Source: Coriobacteriaceae bacterium
GTDB lineage: Bacteria > Actinomycetota > Coriobacteriia > Coriobacteriales > Coriobacteriaceae
Direction: 5' to 3'
Assembly (NCBI GenBank): GCA_025992855.1
Contig: DAJPGB010000001.1
Coordinates: 248,001-312,000, forward strand
DNA: 64,000 bases
Shown one piece after another: positions 50,837-60,800 of the stretch. The translations under genes and the position numbers were made by a program. The notes under the pieces were generated by a model. That model saw only the letters and a list, made by a program, of their open reading frames with translations, was not told where the DNA came from and ran no database searches. The first letter of the stretch is position 1. Every line of letters begins with the position of its first letter.

Positions 50837-53800
50837 CTAGCGGCGCTTGCGGTACAGGACCGCGCCGCCCGCTGCGGTCAGCGCGCCGATGCCGGCCATG
50901 ACCGCGAGCACGTCCGCCGGCAGGCTGCGGTCGCCGGTGTCGGGCATACCGCCCTTGGAGCCGTCACCGGAGCTGCCGCTGGAACCGCTATCGGAACCGC
51001 CGCCCGAGCCGCCACCCGGCGTGCCGGGGTTCTCGGGGGTGCCGGGGGTGCCAGGCTCCTCGGCGTAGCTGTTGGTGAAGACCGGCGGCAGGTTGGCGTC
51101 GCCCTCGTAGGAGATCCTCGCCGACAGATAGCCCGTCTTGGTGCCGTCTGCCGCCTCGTCGCTCACCGTGACGACGATCTTGTGCACCGCCTTGTCGTAG
51201 GTCACGTGCACCTGGCCGTCGTCGACCTCGCTCACCGTGAAGGTGTAGGTGCCGGCCTGCTTGAAGGTCAGCGCATCGAACGTGACGCTGCCATCGGCGG
51301 CATTCTTGGCGGTCGACATGACCTTGCCGTCCCGGCTCTTGAGCTCAAAGCTAAACTGGCCCGCCTTGAGCTCGGCGCCCTTGAGCACCTTGGCGGCGCC
51401 CAGCTTGAGGGTGACGGGCGCGGCCTCGTAGCCGTTGGTAAAGGTCACCGAGGTGTCGCCCGTGGGATTGCCCTCGGCATCCGCCAGCTCGTGCTTGACG
51501 GTGAGCGTGCCGTTACCGGCATCGGTGACCGTCGTGCGCACGCGGTACGTCGCCTTGTCGTACGTCACGCCGCCCGCCGTGCCGGCGACCTCGCGCAGCT
51601 CGTAGCTGTGCATGCCGGGCGCGGTGTAGGCGACGGGGCTGAGCGCGACCGTGCCGTCTGTGGCGTTCTTGCCCGTCGCCGCGACGCTCTCGCTGCCGTC
51701 GGCGGCGATCTCGACCAGCTGGAACTCGAACTCGCCCTCGACCAGGTCACGGCCCTTGAGCTTCTTGCTCACTTTGATCTGGTCGGTGACGGAGCTCGGC
51801 GTCGGGTTCACGCCGTAGGTGTTGGTGAACTCGAACGCGCCCTTGCCCTCGGGCGTGCCCTCTGCAGGCAGGACCCCCGCGACGAGCGTGCCCGCGTTGG
51901 TGTCCTCGACCACCTTGACCGTGAAGGTCCTGGACGCCACCGCGTCATTGACCACGCCGTCGACCGAGCCGGACTCGCTCACCCGGTAGGCGAACGTCTT
52001 GGTGCGCATGCCATCGCCGTCGATCGCGACGTCGTCGAGGTCGCTCGGCTGCTTGAACGTGACGCTGCCCAGCTCGACGTTGCCGGCGGCGTCGTTGGTC
52101 GCCTCGGTCACCGTCTTGCCGGAGGCGTCGACCGGCGCGGGCGCGCCATCCAGCGGCTCAATCTTAAAGGTGTACTTGCCCGCGATGTCGGCCTGCGTCA
52201 GGCCGAGTCCGGCCTGGCTGAGCGCCAGCGTCTTGGTGCCCGCGAGGTCGACCGTCGCCTCGTTGGTGCCGTAGCCGTTCACGAACGACAGCTTACCGTC
52301 GGAGCCGTCGGGGTAGGCCACGGCCACGTCCAGCCCGCCCTTGCCGTTATCGGTCACCTTGACGGTGATGTCGAAGTTCGAGGCGGTCGCCGTCACGCCG
52401 GCGGGCAGCGCCGCCGTGTCCTCGGACACGGTATAGGGGATGGTCCAGGAGCCATCGTCGGCCCTGGTGGCGGTACCGTCCGCCACCATCTGCTCGAGCG
52501 AGCCGGTGGTGTAGGCGATGGGCGAGAATGTGAGCTCCGCGGCCTCACCGTCGCCGGAGGCCCGGTTGGACGCGGTCGCGACCACGTTGCCATGCGCATC
52601 GCGGACGGAGAACGAGAACTCGCCCGCCGCCGCGGCGCGACCCGTCAGCGTCTTGGTGGCGTTGATTGCCGCGCCGCCCTCGCCGCCGAGCGTGCCGGTG
52701 GCCTCGTAGGAGTTCTGGAACGCGACCGTCACGGGCGCGGGCAGCGCCGTGGCGTCATCGGCCGTCGAGACCTCGCTGCGGGCGACCTCGACACCGTCCT
52801 TGACGACCGTGGTCGTGACCGTGAGCTTGCCCGTCGCGGCGTCGTAGGCGGGCGCGACGGTAACCGTGCGCGGCGCGGCGTCGTTGGCGTAGCCGTCGCC
52901 GCCGAGCTTGGTCTCGGTGACGGTGAAGCTGTAGGTCTTGCCCGCGTCGGCATCGGTGAACTTCACATCGCCCGTTGCGGCGGCGCCGATGAGGTCAATG
53001 AAGTCGGCCGCACCGTCACCTGCCGCGGCAACGGCATAGGCGTCCTTGCCGGTCTTGAGGCCGAGCTTAGCGGCCGTCTCGTCGTCGGCGGTCACGGTGA
53101 AGGCGAACTGCCCCGCCTCCATGGCGCGGCCGGAGAGCGTCTTGGACAGGCGCACGCCCGCGCGGGCAGAGTAGTCGAGCCCGGTCGTGTAGGTGTTGAC
53201 GAAGTCGCCGCCGCTCGCCTGCGCGATCGCGGGCGTCGAGGCCGTGAGGTTGCCGGAGCCGTCGTCGGTCACGGTCACCGTCATCGTGGCGTCATGGCCG
53301 TCGTAGGTCACGCCGGCGATGGCAGAGCCGTCATCGGGCCTGGCCTCGCTCACCGTGTAGGTGAAGGTCTTGGCGCGCACGCGCTTGCCGCCGACCTCCG
53401 CGAACCCGGCATCCTTGAGGTCGTCGAGCGTGTAGCGGATGGAGCCAAAGTCGAAGGCGACCCTATCGCCCGCCTTGGTCCCGGCGGCGGCCGTCACGCT
53501 GACGGTCTTGGAGCCGTCAGAGGAGCCCTCGGGCATGGGCGCGTCGTCCTCGCCCGTGAGCGTGAACTGGAAGCTGTCGCCCTCCGCCCAGTCGCGGCCC
53601 TTGAGCGTCTTGGTGAAGAGCCCCGCGGTGGAGACGTCCCTGCCCTCGGTGGCCGTTCCGTACGTGTTGGTGAACGCGACGGTCGCGCCGTCCTCGGTCA
53701 CGGCGCCTTCGGCCTTGGAGCCGTCAGCCCCGTTAACAGCAGTCGTGTAGCCGTCGGCCGCATCCTCGGTCACGGTGTAGCTTGCGCCCACGGGCAGGCC

Positions 53801-56272
53801 GGTGATGGTCTTCTCCTCGCCGTGCTTGAGCGTGAAGGTCGCCCTGCCGTCCGTGAACGTCACGGCGTGCTCGCCCTCGCCGAAGGTGCCAGAGACGGGC
53901 TCGCCGTCCCCGTCGGTCAGCGTGACCGTGAAGCCGAACTCGCGCTGGCTGTCGCCGCCGACGACCGTCTTCTTGACAGTGAGGGCGCCGGTCTTAGCGG
54001 TGTTGGTAAAGACTGCCGCCTCGGCCGCGCGTTCAACAGCGCTGCCGGCATCGTCGGTCAGCTGCGCAATCTTAGTCTTGGCAGACAGTTTACCGGCACC
54101 GTCGTCAGCCACCGTGACGGTGGCACGATAGGTTGCCTTTGAGAAGGTGAGCGCCGTCTCGTCACCCGCCTGCTCGGCAATCACATAGGTATAGGTGCCG
54201 GGCTTGGTGTACTCGATAGTGCCGAAGTTGCCGACCTGAACGTCTTTGCTCAGCGCAATCGTCGACACACCGTCCTTGGCATTCTTGGGCATGGGCGCCT
54301 CGCCCTCGGCAGACAGCGTCATGGTAAAGGCATCCGACGTCGTCCAATTGCGTCCGGAGATCTTCTTTTGCACCTTAAAGGCGTTCTCCACCTTCGTGGA
54401 CTCCACGCTATAGACATTGGTAAAGCCCACCTGCGTTGCCTGTCCGACGGTGCCCTTCTGGGTGTTCGCCTTATCGGCAACTGCAAAGCCGTCCTCGCTC
54501 GTCATGAGGTTACCCTTGGAGTCGAGCTCCTGCACCTCGTAGTGCGCGCCCACGGGCACGGTAACCGTCACGGAGCCACCGGCCTTAAGCGCGATGGTGT
54601 CACCGCTCTTGATCTGTCCGCTTACATAGGTGCCGTTGGTACCGCTGGGACGGCCGGCATACGCAAAGCTACCGGTCAGAGGCGTTGCACCATCGGCCTG
54701 GTAGAGCAGCACCTTAAAGGTGAATGCCTTGTTGGGCGCGGTAATGCCCTCGGCGGCCGTGACCGTCTTGCTCAGCGTCAGGCGGCCGTCAGAGACCTCA
54801 TCGCTGGTGGTGTTGGTCTTAACGGCGGGGTTGTTGCCGACCGTCACCGACGCCTGGTTGGAGATGTCGCCCGAAGCGCCGCCGCTCTTAAACGCGTCCT
54901 CGGTCACGCGGACCTTAAACTGAACCGTGCCCTCCTTGCCGGCGGGAACGTCCGTCAGCGTCCAGGTGAGGTTGCCGTCGCTGTCCTTGGAGCCGACATC
55001 CTTATGGTCACCCGCGAACTCCACGAACTCGGTCCCCGCGGGAACAGTATCGGAGATCGTCACCGTGGCCGGCTTGTTCTCGGTGTTCTTGTAGCCGATG
55101 GTATAGGTGAGCTCATCGCCCAACTTGACGCCCGATCCCTTCGAATCCTGAGCGTCGCTCTCGGACTTCTTGGGCACGTAGTTGGTCGTGGTGCCGGTAT
55201 AGCTCTTGTTGCCAACCGTAATAGTGGCGGCGTTTTTGACGGTGCCGACAGCGCCCTGGGCATCCTCCACGGCGTCCTCGGTAATCTTGACGCGCACGCG
55301 CACCGAACCGTGGCTGCCCGCGGGTTGCTTACCCAGGTCCCAAGTAAGCGACTGTCCGCTCGCGGCGCCCTTATCGGCACACTCGCCCTCAAAGGCCTCG
55401 AACACAACGCCGGCAGGAAGCTTGTCGGTCACGGTCACGTTGGCCGGAACCAAGTTGCCATTGGCATCGGCCTCGGTGTTGACCCAGTTAATGGTGTAGA
55501 CGTAGGAGTCGCCCACGGAGAGCAACTGCCCGTCGATGTCCACATCGGGCTTCGCAACCGTGCCGATCGTCTTGACCTTATCGCGTGTGTTGTGGAAGAC
55601 GATCTTGCCGTTCTCGGTACCATTGCGATAGGTCACCTTGGACGTAAGCTTGCCGTTGTTGTTATCGGTCACCTCGAGCAGCACGCGGCACGTCGCGGAC
55701 GTGTCCACGGGACGCACGCCCTCGGGCAGGTTGGCCAAGCGCTCTTTTGCCACCAGGTTAAAGCTGTAGGTAGTGGTGTGGTCGGCATTGTGTTGCTTGG
55801 TGGCAACACCATCCTTCACAGCGCCAGCAAGGTCAATCGTCAGCTCATGGGATCCGCCGAGAGCGCCGCCAAGCTTAAAGTTAACCTTGCCGAAGTCGAC
55901 CGTGGCGATACCGTTATCGCTCGCCTGGGTCTTACCCTCATCCATCTTTTCGAGCGAGCCATCGGTCTTCTCGGCATACAGGTCAAACGTATACTGACCC
56001 GCCTCAATCTTGTCGCCGGAGTCCATTACCTTCTCGGCAGCAAGACCGTCGAATGTTCCGGTCGCGATGTAGCTGTTGGTAAAGGACACCTGGGCCTTGG
56101 CGGTACCGCTCTCGGAGCTAAAGGTATTCGCATCGCGGGGCTCTTCAACGTCGTTGGCGTCATAGTGCTTGACCGTGGTCACGGTATAGAGCGAACCGTT
56201 ATCGCGCTTCTTAACCGCAATCTCTACCTTCCAATAGGTGGAGTCGTATGTATCCTTGATTATCAACTTCAT
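50837..56272 (-). CDS. Giant isopeptide-repeat surface adhesin, 3' half (downstream of IS copy B)
   Basis: 1811 residues from an ATG supplied by the IS end (GGGAGG 7 bp upstream) to the natural stop. From residue 7 on it is the continuation of the gene at 57851-64000. It holds about eight pilin-type isopeptide repeats (patterns such as KTLKGRDWAEGDSFQFTL and GTYTFTVSEVDD), two DUF11-like domains (GDSYVYTINW, GDELTYTIGYKN) and related beta domains. A Gly/Ser/Pro-rich spacer precedes the sorting signal MPDTGD, a hydrophobic span and YRKRR. Without the upstream half it lacks a signal peptide, so this fragment is probably not exported. The SRP RNA gene lies just beyond the stop. Confidence 0.85.
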   Translation of the reverse strand: MKLIIKDTYDSTYWKVEIAVKKRDNGSLYTVTTVKHYDANDVEEPRDANTFSSESGTAKAQVSFTNSYIATGTFDGLAAEKVMDSGDKIEAGQYTFDLYAEKTDGSLEKMDEGKTQASDNGIATVDFGKVNFKLGGALGGSHELTIDLAGAVKDGVATKQHNADHTTTYSFNLVAKERLANLPEGVRPVDTSATCRVLLEVTDNNNGKLTSKVTYRNGTENGKIVFHNTRDKVKTIGTVAKPDVDIDGQLLSVGDSYVYTINWVNTEADANGNLVPANVTVTDKLPAGVVFEAFEGECADKGAASGQSLTWDLGKQPAGSHGSVRVRVKITEDAVEDAQGAVGTVKNAATITVGNKSYTGTTTNYVPKKSESDAQDSKGSGVKLGDELTYTIGYKNTENKPATVTISDTVPAGTEFVEFAGDHKDVGSKDSDGNLTWTLTDVPAGKEGTVQFKVRVTEDAFKSGGASGDISNQASVTVGNNPAVKTNTTSDEVSDGRLTLSKTVTAAEGITAPNKAFTFKVLLYQADGATPLTGSFAYAGRPSGTNGTYVSGQIKSGDTIALKAGGSVTVTVPVGAHYEVQELDSKGNLMTSEDGFAVADKANTQKGTVGQATQVGFTNVYSVESTKVENAFKVQKKISGRNWTTSDAFTMTLSAEGEAPMPKNAKDGVSTIALSKDVQVGNFGTIEYTKPGTYTYVIAEQAGDETALTFSKATYRATVTVADDGAGKLSAKTKIAQLTDDAGSAVERAAEAAVFTNTAKTGALTVKKTVVGGDSQREFGFTVTLTDGDGEPVSGTFGEGEHAVTFTDGRATFTLKHGEEKTITGLPVGASYTVTEDAADGYTTAVNGADGSKAEGAVTEDGATVAFTNTYGTATEGRDVSTAGLFTKTLKGRDWAEGDSFQFTLTGEDDAPMPEGSSDGSKTVSVTAAAGTKAGDRVAFDFGSIRYTLDDLKDAGFAEVGGKRVRAKTFTYTVSEARPDDGSAIAGVTYDGHDATMTVTVTDDGSGNLTASTPAIAQASGGDFVNTYTTGLDYSARAGVRLSKTLSGRAMEAGQFAFTVTADDETAAKLGLKTGKDAYAVAAAGDGAADFIDLIGAAATGDVKFTDADAGKTYSFTVTETKLGGDGYANDAAPRTVTVAPAYDAATGKLTVTTTVVKDGVEVARSEVSTADDATALPAPVTVAFQNSYEATGTLGGEGGAAINATKTLTGRAAAAGEFSFSVRDAHGNVVATASNRASGDGEAAELTFSPIAYTTGSLEQMVADGTATRADDGSWTIPYTVSEDTAALPAGVTATASNFDITVKVTDNGKGGLDVAVAYPDGSDGKLSFVNGYGTNEATVDLAGTKTLALSQAGLGLTQADIAGKYTFKIEPLDGAPAPVDASGKTVTEATNDAAGNVELGSVTFKQPSDLDDVAIDGDGMRTKTFAYRVSESGSVDGVVNDAVASRTFTVKVVEDTNAGTLVAGVLPAEGTPEGKGAFEFTNTYGVNPTPSSVTDQIKVSKKLKGRDLVEGEFEFQLVEIAADGSESVAATGKNATDGTVALSPVAYTAPGMHSYELREVAGTAGGVTYDKATYRVRTTVTDAGNGTLTVKHELADAEGNPTGDTSVTFTNGYEAAPVTLKLGAAKVLKGAELKAGQFSFELKSRDGKVMSTAKNAADGSVTFDALTFKQAGTYTFTVSEVDDGQVHVTYDKAVHKIVVTVSDEAADGTKTGYLSARISYEGDANLPPVFTNSYAEEPGTPGTPENPGTPGGGSGGGSDSGSSGSSGDGSKGGMPDTGDRSLPADVLAVMAGIGALTAAGGAVLYRKRR

Positions 56273-56281
56273 CCGAACACC

Positions 56282-56319
56282 TCCCATATTCATCCGTACA
56301 TGTACGGATGAATATGGGA
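56282..56319. promoter_or_regulatory. 38-bp perfect palindrome at the IS copy B end
   Basis: Same position and centre (catccgtacatgtacggatg) as the palindrome of copy A. The third base pairs from the arm ends differ between copies in a compensating way (tcccac/gtggga in A, tcccat/atggga in B). It lies between the transposase start and the outward ATG at 56272. Confidence 0.8.
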
Positions 56320-56371
56320 ATCCGATACCCTGAGGGCCGGGCCGGCCGGCCCCGGGAGATCGGAGGACGGC

Positions 56372-57664
56372 ATGTCCGGAAAGAGGAAGAAGGGTCCCGA
56401 GAAGGCGGCCCCGAGGGCCTACGGCAGGCTCACCAGGCACGAGCGGGACACGGTCCAGAGGATGCTGGAACGCGGGGCCTCGTGCAGGGAGATCGCGAGG
56501 GAGCTGGGCAGGTCGCCCTCGACGGTGAGCGCCGAGGTGGCGTCGCACAGGTTCGTGACGGCGCCGAAGGCCAGGCGCGGCGAGCGCGTGGACGGCTCGG
56601 CCGACCTGTCGGCGGCCTGCCCGCGCCTGGCCGCGTGGCCGCGCTGCTGCAACGGCTGCGGCCGCTACCGCGCGGTGGGCTGCAAGCGCCGCCCGCACGT
56701 CTTCTACGAGGCCCGCGCCGCGCAGCTGTGCGCCGACTCGGTGCTCGTCTCGTCCAGGCGCGGGATCGATGCCGACGAGCCGGCCGCGGCGGCCAGGCTG
56801 GAGGCCATAAGGGGCTGCCTGCGCCGGGGGCTGTCCCCCGAGCAGATGGCGGCGTGCAACGGCGGGCCGGTGGACCTGTCGCCGTCGACCATCTACCGCT
56901 GGGTCGCGGCGGGCTACGACGGCATGACCAACATGGAGCTCAGGCGCAAGGTCGGCTACAGGCCGCGCAAGCGCGCCGCCGGCCGGGCGGCCACGCGCCA
57001 CTCCGCCCGCAGGTCGCACGCCGCGTTCCTCGCCCTCGGGGAGGACGCGTGCGCCGCGGCCTGGGAGATGGACACCGTCGAGGGCGCCAGGGAGGACTCG
57101 GCCTGCCTGCTCACGCTGCTCCACCGCCCCAGCAGGCTCCAGCTGGCGCTCCTGCTCGAGGCGAAGGACTCGGCGAGCGTGGAGGCGGCGCTGGAGGGCG
57201 TGCGCTCGGTGCTGGGCGCCGACGGCATGGGGAGGGTCTTCCGCGCCGTGCTCACCGACAACGGCGCGGAGTTCTCCGACGAGGGCGCGATCGCGGCGCT
57301 CCTCGGCGAGGGGCCGGGCGAGACGAGGCTGTTCTACTGCGACCCCAGGCGCAGCGACCAGAAGGGCGCCTGCGAGCGAAACCACGTCGAGATAAGGAAG
57401 CTGCTTCCCAAGGGCGCGTGCCTCAGGTTCGACCGGCTCGCCCCGGCGGACCTGGCGCTGGCCATGTCGCACGTGAACTCCGAGCCCCGCGGCGCGCTCG
57501 GCTTCTCGACGCCCGCCCGCGCCTTCAGGGCGATGCTCGGCGGCGACGCGGCGGCGCTGCTGGACGCCTACGGCGTGGAGGAGGTGCCCATCGGCGAACT
57601 CGACCTGACGCCGGGCCTCATCGAGAGGGCGCGCGCCGAGAGGGGCGATGCCCCGCTGGCCTAG
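56372..57664 (+). CDS. IS30-family transposase (copy B)
   Basis: 430 residues, intact. Helix-turn-helix ASCREIARELGRSPSTVSAE, Cys-rich insert, and DDE motifs in WEMDTVEG, TDNGAEFSD and ACERNHVEIRK. Differences from copy A cluster near residue 270 (EAKDSASVEAALEG against EKTSGCVAAALEG). GGAGG precedes ATG 56372. It lies antisense to the interrupted adhesin gene. Confidence 0.92.
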   Translation: MSGKRKKGPEKAAPRAYGRLTRHERDTVQRMLERGASCREIARELGRSPSTVSAEVASHRFVTAPKARRGERVDGSADLSAACPRLAAWPRCCNGCGRYRAVGCKRRPHVFYEARAAQLCADSVLVSSRRGIDADEPAAAARLEAIRGCLRRGLSPEQMAACNGGPVDLSPSTIYRWVAAGYDGMTNMELRRKVGYRPRKRAAGRAATRHSARRSHAAFLALGEDACAAAWEMDTVEGAREDSACLLTLLHRPSRLQLALLLEAKDSASVEAALEGVRSVLGADGMGRVFRAVLTDNGAEFSDEGAIAALLGEGPGETRLFYCDPRRSDQKGACERNHVEIRKLLPKGACLRFDRLAPADLALAMSHVNSEPRGALGFSTPARAFRAMLGGDAAALLDAYGVEEVPIGELDLTPGLIERARAERGDAPLA

Positions 57665-57850
57665 TCTGAAGGCAAAACGGAATAGACGGACCGACCGTCC
57701 GGCTGAGTCTGGGAAGAGGTGCCGGGCGGAGGGCGGAGCATGGCCACCGGACCCATCGAAACACATCTCCACCGTTCCTTCAACTGGGAAAACGGCGCCC
57801 CCGGGGCCCGTGAGGGGCCTCGGGGGCGTTCGGCTAGCTGCGGGAACGGC

Positions 57851-60800
57851 CTATCCGCTCAATGTGTTCGGCTGAGATCGGAAATCAACCGAGTCGTATG
57901 TATAGCCGCCCCTACCGCCGCCATTCTCGACAATCTTGTAGGCAAACGTCTTGTCCGCATCGCCCGTCGCGAAGGTCAGGCCGCCCAAAATACCGGTGTG
58001 GGACGTGCCATCGGCCTGCGGTTCATCGTTCGTAACGGTGAGCTTACCCTCATCCGCGCGCAGCAGCTTGTTGAGCTTTTCGATTGAAGCATCGTCTTCG
58101 CCCGTCACCGTAAAGCCAAACATGCCGGCATGCAGATCGTGCCCGTTAAGCGTCTTGACGATCTCCAAACCGCCCTGGAGCTCGTAGCTCGTTGAAGTTT
58201 GGTAACTATTGGTAAAGATGAAGCCTTCCGAGCCGGTCGTGCCATCGGCACGCGCTACAAGTTTGCCGCCCTCATCGGTTACGGTGACCGTCACGGTATA
58301 GACGTGCTGGTCATACTTCCACTCGCCAAGACCGCTGTTCGCAGCCACCTCGTTAATAGCGAACTTATACGTGCCCGGCTTGTTGAAGGTGAGCTTCGAG
58401 AAGTCAAGCTGGTAGTGCTCCCCGTCCTTGAGGCCCTCCTTCGTTTGCTTCTTCTCAGCGTAGCCGTTCTCCGCACTCATCGAAGAGCCGGTGATGAGCT
58501 TGCCGTCGATAGCAGCCTTGGTGACATCATCGGCCGCGGTCATGGCAAAGGTAAACTTGTCCGGAGCATTGGCACCGGCAACCACCTTGGTCACGGACGG
58601 AGTATAGGTTGCTGCCTCGGCGACCGTATAGGTGTTCTTGAATTTGACCGTCGCGACACCGGTAGACGTCGCATCCGACGGGTAGATCCACTGGCCCTCG
58701 AGCTCGTCCTTGCCATCGACCTGCTTGCTTACCGATGTCGTGACCCTAAGCGTGCCGTCGCCGTTATCCGCTACGACGGCCCTAACCGTATGGACCGTCT
58801 CGTCGTACGTATAGCCCGTCGCTTTGTCGTCAATCTCGCTCACCGTATAGGTGAACGTCTTGCCGGCATCATCCTGAGTGAAGGTCAGCCCGCCCGCAGG
58901 TACCAAACTTACGGTCTTGGGAGCGTTGGCCTCGACATTTGCGGTCTCAAAGACCTTGTCATTCGTGGAAATGCCAACCTTGCTGGCAGACGTCTCGTCA
59001 GCAGGCTTGACGATATAACGGAACGTGCTCTTAGGCGAGCCAAAAATGGTCGCGTCCTTGGGATACGTCAACGTCTTCTCGATCTGCAAACCGCCATTGG
59101 CGCCATAGTCGAGACTTGCCGTGTAACGGTTCACAAACGAGACAGCAGGCGTCGTGGCGCCGGTCTCACTTGCATCGTACTGCTGCACGTAAGTATGCGA
59201 ATCTTGCTTGAGCTCGACGATCTTTTCGTCCGTCAGCGCGCTCGCGTCGGCGCCGTCGCCCAGCAGCTCCGTCACACCCGCACCCTTGAGCACGGTCGTC
59301 ACGGTGTAGAGCTTAGCGGGGTCGTCCTTGCGTGCTAGAACCTTAACGAGCACGATGGCATCGCCGGTGTAGCCGGTGTCATAGGTGTAGCCGGCAGCAG
59401 TAGCAGGCTGGTTCTCGTGGATGCGATAGGCAAACGTATGGCCCAGATCCTGCTCCGTGAGTTTACGGGCAAAGAGCTTCTCCGCCCCACTCGCGCCCAC
59501 CACGGCGCCGGACACGCCGGCCTTCGCCGCCTTGTTGGACAGGTTGGCCTCGGCGCCATCGACCGACGTCTGGACGCCGTTGTACCAAAGGCCCGTCACG
59601 GCAAAGGTAAACTGGCCCGCGGTAGAGGCGCGGCCCTCAAGGGTCTTGCTCACCGTCACGCCGCCAAAAGTGCCCGACGCATGGTATGCGTTGGTAAAGG
59701 CGGCCTTGTCGGTTATGTCCTTATCCGTATCGGAGGCACCGGTGTTGGCGTAGCTCACGCTCGACACGTGCAGCTTGCCCGTGTGGTTGCCCGACTCGTT
59801 CAGATCGGTCACCACAACGGTCGCGCGTGCGGTGTGCTTGTCCATGGACATGCCCGCCTGGCCATCCTGCGCGGCATTCTCGGTGATATTGAAGCTAAAG
59901 GTGCCTGCGCGGTTGAACGTCACGGTCGGGGCGGCTTCGGTGCCAAAGGAGAACGATGCCACGCGTCCCGACTCGGGCGCGCCGGCGACAGCCTGGTTGA
60001 CGTTAACGGCAACGGCCCCGTCCTTTACCGCTTGCGCGGTGGTCTTGCTCAAACCGGTCGCGCCGGCATCGTCCGTAGCGGCAGCGAGGTTAAAGGTATA
60101 GCTCTCGCCCTGGTTCCAGTCGCGACCGCTCACAGTCTTTTGGCCCTGCAGGGTCGCGCTCGTGGGCTCCACGCTATATATATTGGTAAAGGACGGTGTG
60201 GCGTTGTTGTCCAGTTTCTCTACCGAGCCGTCCTCTGCGGCCTTGTAGTACTCAACCGAAGTCTGGATGCCGGCACCCTTCTCGGCGTTGCGTACTACGG
60301 CGTAATAAACCGATCCGTCGTAGGTCATACCCGCGACGCTGCCGGGATTCTCAGCGAACTTGTAAACGTAAGCGCGTCCCGCATCCGGCTTGGCGGTATA
60401 GGAGATCGCCGGCCAGGTCACCGCGCCATCATCGGCGTTGTTGCCCACGGTCGCAGTGTTGCCCTCGGTACCCTGAGGCATGGGGGCCTTGATGCTCGGT
60501 ACGACCGTCTTGGGGTCGAACGCTGCGTCGTCGTCCGCATAGCCGCCCATACCCTCAAGCGTAAAGCTAAAGGTATTCTGGGCAAGCAGGAAGGTCCCGG
60601 CGTTGTCGGTTAGGCTCTTTTGAGCATGGATGGTGATGTTCCTCTCATGCTCGTCGTAGCGGTTGGTGAAGATCGCGTCGGCAACCTCTGTCTTGGTGTC
60701 GTCGCCCGCGTCGTTGCGCTCCTGCGTCATCTTCACGCTCTTAACGACAAGAGCACCAGCTTGGTTGTCCTCCACCACGACCTCCGCTTTATAGCGGGCG

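Larger units (their letters stand above)
56254..57890. mobile_element. IS30-family element, copy B (1637 bp), inserted in the adhesin gene
   Basis: Flanked by the 13-bp duplication gagtcgtatgtat at 56241-56253 and 57891-57903. Ends and length match copy A at 41214-42850, in opposite orientation. Removing the element and one duplication joins the adhesin frame exactly (GYTYDS then TYWKVE). The outward end carries a Shine-Dalgarno and ATG reading into the adhesin 3' half. Confidence 0.93.

Noticed and set aside
50513..54142. 1209-codon plus-strand frame
   Set aside because: Antisense to the adhesin repeats; arginine/glycine-rich low-complexity product with no domain and no ribosome site.
56273..57772. 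Frame open through the whole IS on the minus strand, fused to the adhesin 3' half (a 2311-codon frame)
   Set aside because: It is antisense to an intact transposase and mirrors the same antisense frame in IS copy A; GC-rich antisense frames are open by chance. Only the part from ATG 56272 is kept.
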